Origin: Alysiella sp.
GTDB lineage: Bacteria > Pseudomonadota > Gammaproteobacteria > Burkholderiales > Neisseriaceae
Direction of reading: 5' to 3'
NCBI RefSeq assembly: GCF_030525755.1
Contig: NZ_JAUNEC010000007.1
Span: 1 to 45,694 of the forward strand
Length of the DNA: 45,694 nucleotides
Position numbers and translations under genes: made by a program. The notes beneath the pieces are model-generated. The model did no database searches and was not told the origin of the DNA. It was given only the letters and a program-made list of their open reading frames with translations. Positions 1-9,531 of this stretch are shown in pieces; the stretch's first letter is position 1, and each line of letters starts with the position of its first letter.

Positions 1-55
1 GTTTTTTGCCGAAATTGTCGGTTTATATCCATGACAAAACTAGCACTACCCCATA

Positions 56-73
56 GGTGCAACTTGTTGCACC
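56..73. repeat. Short perfect inverted repeat (GGTGCAAC arms)
   Basis: Two 8-bp arms, GGTGCAAC and GTTGCACC, face each other across a TT. No T-tract follows, so it is not an obvious terminator. Related sequences occur at 43384-43439, so this may be a member of a small repeat family. The rest of bases 1-183 holds one DUS-like GGGCTGCCTGAA near 108-120 and no gene that I can see. Confidence 0.4.
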
Positions 74-183
74 CTAGGGAGTATTTGAAACGACCATAAA
101 TTGCTTCGGGCTGCCTGAAAACAGTAGTACAAGACAAGTCATTTATTTTCATGGCATATTCAATTTTTTATCCCGAACCCACG

Positions 184-747
184 TTATTTATTACACGGTG
201 TGCGGTTCAACTGCCCATAACGCCCTACTACGTTCTGAATGGCTGCAGCTTCTTGGTCATCAGCAGACATAAATAATATATTCATGCGACTGGACGTTTG
301 GCTGTCGCCATCGCCACCACCTTGTATCACTTGTCGCGTAGCAACATGTGGGAAATTACCCAATAAGCCTTTGATTCTGTGGTAGTCATCTTCGGGCATA
401 CTCACACGCGCAGAACACGCACGGTATTGCGCTTTTGCTGATTCGGTTTCGCTTGGCATTTTTTTGGGTACCACGCCATTGTCGCTGGATTTGGTGTTAT
501 TGGGTGCAGGACGTGGGTTGGTAATCTGGGTTTTCTGTGCAGATGCTGTATTTGAACCGTTTGCATTAGTGGGATTGGTAATGGCACTCTGCCCCCCCAC
601 ATTGACCACTACTGGAACTTGATGAGATTGTTGCGATACAGCTGCGGTTTGCTGTGCAGGTTTGTATTTATCCAATACTTTCAAACCAATTATGGCAGCA
701 AAAACAATTAAATTTAACGCCACCAATGTGGCAAACAACCATTTCAT
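184..747 (-). CDS. Small inner-membrane protein with periplasmic tail
   Basis: This 187-residue protein starts with one hydrophobic segment (about residues 4-22) preceded by a Lys. A long low-complexity linker rich in Asn, Pro, Thr and Gln follows (about 30-95). The C-terminal part (about 105-187) is compact, with two cysteines. The layout of anchor, linker and small C-terminal domain resembles the SPOR-type proteins found beside birA/coaX in Neisseria, and the C-terminal domain may be a diverged SPOR (peptidoglycan-binding) fold. I cannot confirm the domain by eye. It lies 12 bp downstream of birA/coaX on the same strand and is probably co-transcribed with it. Confidence 0.7.
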   Translation of the reverse strand: MKWLFATLVALNLIVFAAIIGLKVLDKYKPAQQTAAVSQQSHQVPVVVNVGGQSAITNPTNANGSNTASAQKTQITNPRPAPNNTKSSDNGVVPKKMPSETESAKAQYRACSARVSMPEDDYHRIKGLLGNFPHVATRQVIQGGGDGDSQTSSRMNILFMSADDQEAAAIQNVVGRYGQLNRTPCNK

Positions 748-759
748 TTTTTCTTGTCC

Positions 760-2502
760 TTATTTTTCATGATTTTTGATGTTTTCTTCTTGCTCAATCC
801 ATTCCAGCAAACCGTGTATCACAAGATTGTCCACAATTTTGATGCTGTTGTTCAAAGTGAAATATTCAGGCAATGATGCAGCAACTTTGGCTGCACCGCC
901 ACCTGTAATAACCACATCAACGGTATTATTGTGTACCCGATTATGTAAACGTGCGTGCATGAGCATCAAAGCACCACATACAGCGTCCATCATACCTGTG
1001 GCAATGGCGTTAGCTGTTGTAGTAGGAAAAGGGTAACGCAAACCTTCTTGACGTTGCAAATTGGCGGTTTTTTGTGCCAGTGATTCACGCATTAAATGAA
1101 ACCCTGGCATGATGCTGCCACCCAAATAATGTTTGTCTGCCGTAATGGCATCTATCGTTACCGCTGTGCCACAACTGACTACCACACAAGCATTTTGGCT
1201 GAAACGGCGACTGCCTAGAGCATTAAACCAGCGGTCTGCCCCATGTTCTACTGGGTTGCGGTAATGATTGGTCATGCCCAAAGCGCGTGGCATAGAAGAG
1301 AGCCATTCAATTTTTTGCCCAATACATTGTTCAACCAGTTCTTTTTTCTGTTCATTGCATACCGCAGACCCCGTTATCCGCACCACATTTGCGCCATACT
1401 GTTGCCATTCTGCCAACAAAAGCGACAAATCTCGATAAGGAGCGTGGTTGGTACGTACGATTTCGCCATTTTCAATCCATGCCCATTTCAAACGGCTGTT
1501 GCCACCATCTAATAACAAATAATGGTGTTGTGTTTTTTCAGGCAGCTTAACGGTCATTGCTGCCAATTGTTCAGGTAAACGCAAACTGGTTTCACCGCTG
1601 AACACTTTTTCAATACCACCATTTTCTGTTTGCAACAACAATGCCCCATCATCAGCAATACCACAAACCTGCCCTGCCCCAACGATTTTTCCATCACGCA
1701 ACAACACAATTTCTTGATTGTGGTCGCGGTGTGCCATTTGATAGGCTGCCTGAAACGGTGTAAAACCTTGCGTGGCAAAAGCATTTAAGGTTGTGTACAA
1801 ATGATTTAGCAGTGTGTCCATCAAACGTTGTGCCGAAATTTTTTGTTTTACGGCTGCCTGAAACGAAGCGGCCTTGTCCACCGTTTTGGGTAAAACAAAA
1901 TTGATGCCTATGCCAATGACCACATGAGTTTGTCCATCTTGGCGTACGGTTTCAATTAAAATACCGCCCAATTTGCTCAAACCACACACCAAATCATTGG
2001 GCCATTTAATTTGTGCCGCACACCCCAACTCCACCAAGGCTTGCTGGCATGCCAAAGCCACCACAGCTGCCAAAGCACCCAGTTGCGCTTGCTCTTGCTC
2101 AAACGTCCAACCCAAGCTGAACATCAAACATTCGCCACAGCGGTTTTCCCATATTCGTCCTTGTCTCCCGCGCCCTTGACTTTGACTCAAAGCAATCACA
2201 AGCGATTGATGAATGTCGCCACCATTACGAATTTGGGTCAATAATTCATCGTTACTGGACGAAGTATGTGGCAAAACAGTTGCCTGAAAATGCGCATGAT
2301 GGTAGGTTTCAGGCAGCCATGCCAAAGGACGAACCAAATGCCACATACCATCTCGTTGACGCAATAAACCACGAATGTGTGGCGGCGTTTGTTGCCACAG
2401 CGCGTTCAAACGATGTGTGGGTAAACCAACTGCGTTTGCCAACTCGGTAACATGATGTGTGCGACCATCGGCAAGAATGGTAATCAAAGAATAAGGAGAC
2501 AT
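760..2502 (-). CDS. birA/coaX: Bifunctional biotin-protein ligase / type III pantothenate kinase
   Basis: A 580-residue fusion. The N-terminal half is a biotin-protein ligase that attaches biotin to the acetyl-CoA carboxylase carrier protein: a winged-helix-like region (about 1-60), the biotin-AMP loop SQGRGRQGR (108-116) and KWPNDL (166-171). The second half, from about residue 327, is a CoaX-type pantothenate kinase, the first step of CoA synthesis: DGGNSRLKW at 332-340, then ADRWFNALG and SCGTAVTIDA. The same fusion is known in Neisseria. The frame stays open upstream to a TTG at 2562, but that extension is encoded by a DUS; I prefer the ATG at 2502, where similarity to the family begins. 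An ATG at 2550 is also possible. Confidence 0.95.
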   Translation of the reverse strand: MSPYSLITILADGRTHHVTELANAVGLPTHRLNALWQQTPPHIRGLLRQRDGMWHLVRPLAWLPETYHHAHFQATVLPHTSSSNDELLTQIRNGGDIHQSLVIALSQSQGRGRQGRIWENRCGECLMFSLGWTFEQEQAQLGALAAVVALACQQALVELGCAAQIKWPNDLVCGLSKLGGILIETVRQDGQTHVVIGIGINFVLPKTVDKAASFQAAVKQKISAQRLMDTLLNHLYTTLNAFATQGFTPFQAAYQMAHRDHNQEIVLLRDGKIVGAGQVCGIADDGALLLQTENGGIEKVFSGETSLRLPEQLAAMTVKLPEKTQHHYLLLDGGNSRLKWAWIENGEIVRTNHAPYRDLSLLLAEWQQYGANVVRITGSAVCNEQKKELVEQCIGQKIEWLSSMPRALGMTNHYRNPVEHGADRWFNALGSRRFSQNACVVVSCGTAVTIDAITADKHYLGGSIMPGFHLMRESLAQKTANLQRQEGLRYPFPTTTANAIATGMMDAVCGALMLMHARLHNRVHNNTVDVVITGGGAAKVAASLPEYFTLNNSIKIVDNLVIHGLLEWIEQEENIKNHEK

Positions 2503-2656
2503 GAGCAAATCAGGCTGCCTGAAACCTTTATCCACAGTGAATAAAAGCATGGGCAATGTCAAATAAAAGGCAGATTTTACCTGATTTACGCTACCGATAC
2601 GCGACTTTTTTCTGCAATCGGGATTTTCAGGCAGCCTGACACACCCCCAAAAACAT

Positions 2657-3958
2657 TCACTCCGCCTCCCCGTCCAATTCCCTTAACCAAGCCAATTTCT
2701 CACCGATTTTTAACTCCAAACCACGTGGCACAGGCTGGTAAAAATCAGGCTCGTCCACACCATCGGGCATATACGTCTCGCCAGCTGCATAAGCGTGCGG
2801 TTCATCGTGCGCATAACGGTATTCACGCCCATAACCCAATTCCTTCATCAACTTGGTCGGCGCATTGCACAAATGCACTGGCACCGCATCACTGCCGTGT
2901 TCACGCACAAACGCTCGCATTTGATTGTACGCCTTATAACCCGCATTGGACTTCGCCGCCGCTGCCAAATACAACACCGCCTGCGCCAAAGCCAGTTCCC
3001 CTTCAGGACTACCCAAACGCTCAAACGTTTGTGCCGCATCATTGGCAATCGTCAGCGCACGTGGGTCAGCCAGTCCAATGTCTTCCCACGCCATACGCAC
3101 AATCCGTCGCGCCAAATAACGCGGGTCTGCACCTCCGTCCAACATTCGGCACAACCAATACAAAGCCGCATTGGGGTGCGAACCGCGCACCGATTTGTGC
3201 AAAGCGGAAATTTGGTTGTAAAACTGCTCACCGCCTTTGTCAAAACGGCGCAACTGTTCCCCCAAACTCTGCACGACAAAATCGCTGCTTATCCGCGTAA
3301 TGCCCTGCACTTTTGCCGCATTCAGTAGCCGTTCCATGATGTTCAACAAACGCCGCGCATCGCCATCTGTCGCCTGAAACACCGCATCACGCGCTACATC
3401 GTCCCACGATAAATCCGCATATTCAGGCTGCCTGAAAACTTTATCAGCAAGCTGTTGTAACTGGGCTACCTGAAGCGGTCGCAATACATAAACTTGAGCA
3501 CGACTCAACAGCGCGGGATTGACTTCAAAAGACGGATTTTCGGTGGTTGCACCGATAAACGTGAGCAAACCGCTTTCAACGTGTGGCAAAAACGCATCTT
3601 GCTGCGCTTTATTGAAACGATGCACCTCGTCCACAAACAAGATTGTGCGCTGCCCACGCTGCCAAGCCATTTGCGCCTGCACAATCGCCTCGCGTATGTC
3701 TTTCACACCCGAAAACACCGCAGAAATCGGCAAGAACTGCGCCTGAAAACCCTGCGCCAAAATCCGCGCCAGCGTGGTTTTGCCAATGCCAGGGCTGCCC
3801 CACAACAACATAGAATGCGGCACACCACTTTCCAATGCCACGCGCAAAGGTTTACCCGCGCCGATTAAATGTTCTTGCCCGATGATTTCGTCCAAAGTTT
3901 GCGGACGCAGGCGTTCGGCAAGTGGAGCGGTTGGGGTGGTGTCAAATAAATCTTGCAT
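2657..3958 (-). CDS. rarA: Replication-associated recombination protein A (AAA+ ATPase)
   Basis: A 433-residue RarA/MgsA-family clamp-loader-like ATPase that acts at stalled replication forks. Walker A GSPGIGKT is at 54-61 and Walker B FVDEVHRF around 108-115. The sensor region GATTENPSFEVN and the arginine-finger motif LLSRAQV follow, and the C-terminal part is the family's tetramerisation domain (GADPRYLARRIVRMAWEDIG). The start Met is followed by the typical QDLF. A DUS near-palindrome (3961-3977) sits directly upstream in place of a clear ribosome binding site. It appears to be a single-gene unit. Confidence 0.96.
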   Translation of the reverse strand: MQDLFDTTPTAPLAERLRPQTLDEIIGQEHLIGAGKPLRVALESGVPHSMLLWGSPGIGKTTLARILAQGFQAQFLPISAVFSGVKDIREAIVQAQMAWQRGQRTILFVDEVHRFNKAQQDAFLPHVESGLLTFIGATTENPSFEVNPALLSRAQVYVLRPLQVAQLQQLADKVFRQPEYADLSWDDVARDAVFQATDGDARRLLNIMERLLNAAKVQGITRISSDFVVQSLGEQLRRFDKGGEQFYNQISALHKSVRGSHPNAALYWLCRMLDGGADPRYLARRIVRMAWEDIGLADPRALTIANDAAQTFERLGSPEGELALAQAVLYLAAAAKSNAGYKAYNQMRAFVREHGSDAVPVHLCNAPTKLMKELGYGREYRYAHDEPHAYAAGETYMPDGVDEPDFYQPVPRGLELKIGEKLAWLRELDGEAE

Positions 3959-4018
3959 GGTTTCAGGCTGCCTGAAAAAGAAAAACGCTATTGTATAATC
4001 GTTTCAAATTAAAATTAA

Positions 4019-4179
4019 GAACCTGTATTCACAAGATTGATGGCTTGATTTTATGGTCAATTCTTGCCAATACAAGGCGGCTTTCCATACCCATATTGAA
4101 CATATTGGCGTGAAAAACCAACGCAGTAGGCGCATGAAGTGGCGATAAAACAAGCTATTGAGATTGTGAATACAGGTTC
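4019..4179. mobile_element. 161-bp MITE-like element with perfect 16-bp terminal inverted repeats
   Basis: The ends are GAACCTGTATTCACAA (4019-4034) and its exact reverse complement (4164-4179). A TAA flanks each side (4016-4018 and 4180-4182), consistent with a 3-bp target duplication. No ORF of note lies inside, so it would need a transposase in trans. The left-end sequence recurs at 17471-17486 in full and at 19651-19660 in part. I do not recognise the parent insertion sequence. Confidence 0.7.
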
Positions 4180-4182
4180 TAA

Positions 4183-4707
4183 GACAAAGCCACAGCGAGA
4201 AGAACCATGTACACCCAGTACATCATGGGGTGGGCAAGGTGGTATGATTTGAACGCAAATTCAGATACAAAAATTGAAAACATAATGAAAATAATTACTT
4301 AAATAATTATGTTCAAGCAAGCACTTACAACTCTTTGAGACATGGCACAAACGGTACATTGGCGTAGGGCTGGTGGTGCAAACCACACGCACGTTTTGGC
4401 ATATAGAACAAAGTATGTGTGTGCTTATGGCACACACCCTGCAAATTAACACGAAACGCTTGGTGACAAAAAACAATTTGCGGTGCAAACCTTTACACAC
4501 CACATTCACAGTTCCCAAACATGAACTCGGAATAAGTATCTTTTAAATGTACCACAAACTTCACCGTTTCTCCTTGAGAGAAAGCGTTGGAGTGAGGACT
4601 TGTGGAGTGGCATACCTTATCCCCAGCTCTCTCTCAATAGGGAGAGGACATTAAAGTTACTTAATTTGATTAATGACTTTTGTCTCCACATCTGTCAGAA
4701 AATCACA
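4183..4707. other. Gene-free stretch
   Basis: About 525 bases without a convincing gene. An 85-codon open frame on the minus strand (4261-4518) has an odd Cys/His-rich composition and no recognisable domain, so I do not call it. Near 4628-4649 lies a CTCTCTC...GGGAGAGG imperfect inverted repeat like the one upstream of lipB at 41124-41156. Nothing else stands out. Confidence 0.5.
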
Positions 4708-5961
4708 TCATCTGAATACGCCATAAATCAGCGTGGAGACCACCGTCATGATTAAGCCAATCGCGCTTTCGTAGGGAATTAACTTCAAACGCGCTTTCAT
4801 GTCCATGTTCACGCTGCCGCCTGTGGCATGGAAAAACGAACCGTGCGGCATGTGGTCGGCAACCGTTGCCCCTGCGTGTATCATCGCTGCTGCCGCCAAA
4901 CTGCTTACGCCCAATTCCAGCAATGTACTGCTGAACACGCTGGACGCAACTGCCGTCCCTGCTGTTGTGGAAGCGGTCGCCAAAGACATCAGTATCCCAG
5001 ACACAGGTGCAAGCAAATACGCTGGTAAACCCGAAGCCGTCAGTGCGTTAATCAGCACGTCTTTCAGTTGCGAATTGGCGATAATGCCTGCCAAAGCCCC
5101 CGTTCCCAACAGCATAATCGCCACCGAAGCCATTTTGTTTAAACCTGAAACCGCGTATTGATTGATGTGTGCCAATCGCCCCATCAACAATGCGCCCACC
5201 AAGCCGCCCACAGGTAAGGCAATTAAAGGGTCTATTGTCATGTTTGCCATCGGACGCAATGCCAGTAAAGCGATTGCCGTTAAAGGTGCAGACATCGCCG
5301 CCCAAAAAGATGGCAAATTCTGTGTGTCGTGTGCCACCACTTCGCTGTTGTCAATCAAGCCACCCGAACGCAAACGCTTCGCCAAAAAATACGTCAGCGT
5401 CAAACCAAACACCGCAGGAATCACACCAGCCAACATCACAGACGTAAGTGGCACTTGAAATGCGTCCGCAGCCGCAATCGCATTGGGGTTGGGCGACATC
5501 AAATTGCCTGCTTTGCCACCGCCTATCATCGCCAACAAAATCGCTGCTTTGGATAAATTGGCGCGTTTTGCCAAAGCCAAAGCAATCGGCGAAACGGTAA
5601 TCACCGCCACATCAATGAACACGCCCACCATGGTCAAAACCATTGTGGCGATTGCCAATGCCAGTAGCGCACGTGTTTCGCCCAGTTTTTTGACGATGGT
5701 TTCGGCAATGGTGTTTGCTGCACCCGACTCAATCAACACACCTGCCAACACACCAGCCGCCAAAATCCGCATGACCGCCGTTGTAATGCCCTGTGCGCCT
5801 TTAATCATCAGCGAGACGGTTTGTACCAAATCCGCACCACCGACCAATCCACCCAGCAATGCACCCACAATCATGCCGTAAACAGGTGGTGTTTTGCGTA
5901 AAATCAAACCGATTGCCACCACCAAAGCGACAATCGCACCCAAAGCCGATACGCTGACCAT
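4708..5961 (-). CDS. GntP-family permease, probable glycerate importer
   Basis: A 417-residue, highly hydrophobic protein with about twelve membrane segments, typical of the GntP family of proton symporters for gluconate and related sugar acids. GGGKAGNLMSPNPNAIA and the C-terminal HAGATVADHMPHGSFFH are typical family segments. A good ribosome binding site (AAGGAGC) precedes the ATG. It lies 110 bp downstream of a glycerate kinase gene on the same strand, so D-glycerate is the likeliest substrate. The family assignment is firm; the substrate is inferred from the neighbour. Confidence 0.88.
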   Translation of the reverse strand: MVSVSALGAIVALVVAIGLILRKTPPVYGMIVGALLGGLVGGADLVQTVSLMIKGAQGITTAVMRILAAGVLAGVLIESGAANTIAETIVKKLGETRALLALAIATMVLTMVGVFIDVAVITVSPIALALAKRANLSKAAILLAMIGGGKAGNLMSPNPNAIAAADAFQVPLTSVMLAGVIPAVFGLTLTYFLAKRLRSGGLIDNSEVVAHDTQNLPSFWAAMSAPLTAIALLALRPMANMTIDPLIALPVGGLVGALLMGRLAHINQYAVSGLNKMASVAIMLLGTGALAGIIANSQLKDVLINALTASGLPAYLLAPVSGILMSLATASTTAGTAVASSVFSSTLLELGVSSLAAAAMIHAGATVADHMPHGSFFHATGGSVNMDMKARLKLIPYESAIGLIMTVVSTLIYGVFR

Positions 5962-6071
5962 TTTTTTTGCTCCTTCATGTATTGAATCATTGTGTGGGGT
6001 ATTTTATCCACAATATTTGAAATAATTGATGTTTTTTTGGTTTGCACCCGCACCTGCTCTACATCAAAAAT

Positions 6072-7208
6072 TCACGCCAATGTCATCAATTTTGCCACAT
6101 TTTGCGCGGTAGAAATCAGGTTTTCACGCGCATTGGCGAGCGTTTCAGGCAGCGTGTCCAGTTGGCGGATAATCGGAAACACCGCGTCTATGCCATGTTG
6201 ATACACAACTTCATAATCGGTGCGCAAACTGCCCACAATCGCAATCACGGGTTTGCCAAATTGTTTGGCGGTACGCGCTACGCCAATCGGGGTTTTGCCT
6301 GCGATGGATTGTGCGTCCATGCGTCCTTCGCCTGTTATCACGAAATCGGCATCGGCAATGTGTTCGGCTAAACACACGGTGTCCAGCACGATTTGCACGC
6401 CCGATTTCAGTTGCACATGGGGCAAAGTCAGCAAACCGCCCCCCATACCGCCCGCCGCACCTGAACCTGCTGGTGTGGCGATGTCTGTATTTAAATTTTG
6501 TTGAATGATGTGGGCATAGTGTTGCAAATTTTTATCCAAAATGGCGACCATGTCGGGCGTTGCGCCTTTTTGTGGTGCGAAAATAGCGGAAGCACCGCGT
6601 TCACCACATAAAGGGTTGTTCACATCACAAGCCACTTCTACTGAAATACCTTTAAATTTTTGATGGATAATGGAAAAGTCCACACGCGCAATTTGGTCTA
6701 AAATGCCACCCGAGATTTTTTCTGTAATTAACTGATTGTGATAATTGAAAAATTGTGCGCCAAGCGCTTGCAACATACCTGCGCCACCGTCATTGGTTGC
6801 GCTGCCGCCTATGCCCAAGATGATGTGTTTCACACCCAAATTGAGTGCGGCTTGTATCAATTCGCCTGTGCCATAACTGCTGGTTTTCAATGGATTGCGT
6901 TTATCCAAATCCACCCAATGCAAACCCGAAGCGGCTGCCATTTCTACAATCGCGGTGTGTTGGTCGCCCGACACGCCAAAAAACGCTGCCACACGCTTGC
7001 CCAAAGGGTCGGATACTTCGGTGGTGTGCAATGTGCCTTGCGTTGCGTCAATCAGCGATTGAACCGTGCCTTCGCCCCCATCTGCCATCGGGATTTTGAC
7101 AATGTGGGCATCGGGTAACACGCGCCGCAAGCCTGTTTCAATCGCCTCGGCAACAGCCAATGCGCTTAAACTTTCTTTGAATGAATCGGGAGCAATGACG
7201 ATTTTCAT
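6072..7208 (-). CDS. glxK: Glycerate kinase
   Basis: A 378-residue member of the GlxK/GarK family, which phosphorylates D-glycerate for entry into lower glycolysis. The start MKIVIAPDSFKESLSA, the segment ADGGEGTVQSL, GIGGSATNDGGAGMLQALG and the late GEGRMDAQS are family signatures. Two in-frame ATGs (7214 and 7208) follow an AAAGGA; the second gives the better spacing (9 nt) and matches the usual family start. It lies between copA (30 bp upstream) and the GntP permease, all on the minus strand. The kinase and permease together make an uptake and activation pair for glycerate. Confidence 0.92.
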   Translation of the reverse strand: MKIVIAPDSFKESLSALAVAEAIETGLRRVLPDAHIVKIPMADGGEGTVQSLIDATQGTLHTTEVSDPLGKRVAAFFGVSGDQHTAIVEMAAASGLHWVDLDKRNPLKTSSYGTGELIQAALNLGVKHIILGIGGSATNDGGAGMLQALGAQFFNYHNQLITEKISGGILDQIARVDFSIIHQKFKGISVEVACDVNNPLCGERGASAIFAPQKGATPDMVAILDKNLQHYAHIIQQNLNTDIATPAGSGAAGGMGGGLLTLPHVQLKSGVQIVLDTVCLAEHIADADFVITGEGRMDAQSIAGKTPIGVARTAKQFGKPVIAIVGSLRTDYEVVYQHGIDAVFPIIRQLDTLPETLANARENLISTAQNVAKLMTLA

Positions 7209-7237
7209 ATTCATAAATCCTTTGTATTGTCTGATTT

Positions 7238-9391
7238 TCAGGCAGCCAAATATCGGCGCAAACGCAAAGCATTGCCCAAAACCGATAGGGAACTCAAAGC
7301 CATCATTGCGCCTGCTAACATGGGCGTAAGCAAACCAAAAGCCGCAAGCGGTATGCCCAATATATTGTAAAAAAAGGCGAAAAACAGATTTTGTTTGATG
7401 ACACGCAAAGTGGCTTGGGCAATGAAGATGCCCTCTGCCAGTTGATGTAGGGAAGGTTGCAATAAAATCACGTCTGCGCTGTGTTCAGCGGCATCACTGC
7501 TGCCTTTTACCGCAAAACCGACATCGGCACTTGCCAAAGCTGCCACATCATTAATCCCATCGCCAATCATGGCAACTTTTGCGCCACTTTCTTGCTGTTG
7601 TACAATCCAAGCATTTTTTTGGCGAGGTGTTTGTTCCGCCAAGGCGTACGATGCAGGTATGCCCAGTTGTTTGGCAATGTGTGCCACAACAGCCACACGG
7701 TCGCCACTCAGCAAATGAATTTGCAAACCGCTTGCTTGTAAACGCGCAATCGCAGCTTGACTGTCGCTTTTGAGTGTGTCCAATAGAGCAAACGCGCCTG
7801 CAACTTTGTCATTGACAGAAAGTGCCACAATGCTGGCATTGTGCCACACTCCGCCCCAGTTTTCAGGCAGCCTGAAACCGCAATATTCGGGTTTGCCCAT
7901 GCGCACGTTACCAATGTTATCCACTTGTGCCATTAAGCCTGCACCTGTGTCATGTTGCACATTGTGCGCTTGCAACAGCGATACTTGACGTTGTTTTAAT
8001 TCTGTTGCCAATGTGTGTGAAAGTGGATGTTGAGAATGGGTGGACACCGCCAAAGCTGCCTGAAATAGCACATCAGGCTGCACATCAGGTGCAAACCAAA
8101 TGTCTGCTACGCTGGGTTTACCTTGTGTAAGCGTACCTGTTTTGTCAAACACCAGCGTGTCAATACTGCCTGTTCGCTCCAAAGCAGCTGCATTTTTAAA
8201 ACGTACGCCATGTCGCACCGCCACGCCCATACCTGCCATCATCGCCGCAGGTGTTGCCAAACCCAAAGCACAGGGACATGCCACAACCAGAACCGATACC
8301 GCATGCAATAAAGCAGTATTCAGGCTGCCTGAAAACCAATATGTTGTCCCAAAAGTGATGCAGGCAATACCCAATACCACAGGCACAAACACCGACGCCA
8401 CTTTATCTGCCAAACGCGCAATCGGGGCTTTACCCTCTTGTGCTTGCGCCAAAGCAGTCATCGTATCACCCAAAAGCGTGTGCTGCCCCAAAGCATCAGC
8501 ACAGTAATCCAAGCTACCTGAAAGCAGCGAACCTGCCAAAACCTTGCTGCCTGCACTTTTGTGTACAGGCAAACTTTCACCCGTCAAATGGCTTTCATCT
8601 GCCCATGCTTCGCCACTCAAAACTGTGCCATCTGCAGCAATGCGTCCACCTGCCACACAACGCAAAGTGTCACCGATTTGCACTTTATCTAATGCCACCG
8701 TTTGCCATTGTTCATCACGCCATACGAGTACTTGTTTTGGCGTTAAACGCATCATCAATGCCAAACTGTTCAGGCTGCCACGCTTTGTTCTGTCTTCCCA
8801 ATACTTGCCCAGAGACACAAAGGCAATGACCATCACGCCTGCTTCAAAATAAACCTGATTCGTTTGCCCCAACCACGCCATCAACATGGAATACCCATAA
8901 ATTGTCGTGGTGCCAATACACACCAGCACGTCCATATTCGCCAAGCCACCACGCACACTTGCCCACGCGCTGCGGTAAAACGGTACAGCCAGACACAGTT
9001 GCACCACGCTTGCCAAAACTGCTTGAAACCAAATAGGTGGCATCAAAGCATGCGAACCCCAAAGCATACCGACCATGCCCAACATAAATGGCATCACCAA
9101 CACCAACAACAGACAAGTTCGCCAATGGGTTTGCCAAGATGAGTTTACCAATAGATTTTCAGGCAGCCCATTGTCCATTAAGGCTGCCTGAAAACCCGTT
9201 TTCGCAATGATGTCCAGCAACTGTGCTGGTGTAGTTTGGCTGTTATCAAACACGATATGTGCGGTTTCTGCCGCAAAATTCACACTGGCTTGTTGCACAA
9301 AGTCTTTTTTGTTCAATACTTTTTCTATACGACTGGCACAGGCTTGGCATGTCATGCCTTGAATGTGCAAATTCAGGTGTTGTTGTGCCAC
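7238..9391 (-). CDS. copA: Copper-exporting P1B-type ATPase
   Basis: A 717-residue Cu+ export ATPase of the inner membrane. It has one N-terminal heavy-metal domain with GMTCQAC (12-18), then membrane helices, TGE (270-272), the metal-binding CPC (372-374), the phosphorylated Asp in DKTGT (416-420) and the hinge GDGINDVAAL. The start is a GTG at 9391 with GGAG seven bases before it. The last codons (Ala-Ala-stop) come from a DUS. No CueR-type operator was recognised upstream (9392-9531). Confidence 0.96.
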   Translation of the reverse strand: MAQQHLNLHIQGMTCQACASRIEKVLNKKDFVQQASVNFAAETAHIVFDNSQTTPAQLLDIIAKTGFQAALMDNGLPENLLVNSSWQTHWRTCLLLVLVMPFMLGMVGMLWGSHALMPPIWFQAVLASVVQLCLAVPFYRSAWASVRGGLANMDVLVCIGTTTIYGYSMLMAWLGQTNQVYFEAGVMVIAFVSLGKYWEDRTKRGSLNSLALMMRLTPKQVLVWRDEQWQTVALDKVQIGDTLRCVAGGRIAADGTVLSGEAWADESHLTGESLPVHKSAGSKVLAGSLLSGSLDYCADALGQHTLLGDTMTALAQAQEGKAPIARLADKVASVFVPVVLGIACITFGTTYWFSGSLNTALLHAVSVLVVACPCALGLATPAAMMAGMGVAVRHGVRFKNAAALERTGSIDTLVFDKTGTLTQGKPSVADIWFAPDVQPDVLFQAALAVSTHSQHPLSHTLATELKQRQVSLLQAHNVQHDTGAGLMAQVDNIGNVRMGKPEYCGFRLPENWGGVWHNASIVALSVNDKVAGAFALLDTLKSDSQAAIARLQASGLQIHLLSGDRVAVVAHIAKQLGIPASYALAEQTPRQKNAWIVQQQESGAKVAMIGDGINDVAALASADVGFAVKGSSDAAEHSADVILLQPSLHQLAEGIFIAQATLRVIKQNLFFAFFYNILGIPLAAFGLLTPMLAGAMMALSSLSVLGNALRLRRYLAA

Positions 9392-9531
9392 GATTTTCTC
9401 CTTTGTAAAACTGATTTTCAGGCAATTAGGTGTTTGTAAAAATTGTCGTGTACTGTAATTGGCACGGATTGTTCCGTTTGAAACACAGAAGCAACATCAG
9501 TAGCTTGATGCACTTGTCAATCATCTGCAAA

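Noticed and set aside
2725..3300. 191-codon plus-strand frame opposite rarA
   Set aside because: rarA is certain on the other strand; the translation is Pro/His-rich and unlike a real protein.
4261..4518. 85-codon minus-strand frame in the gap before the GntP gene
   Set aside because: No good ribosome binding site, no domain, odd Cys-rich composition.
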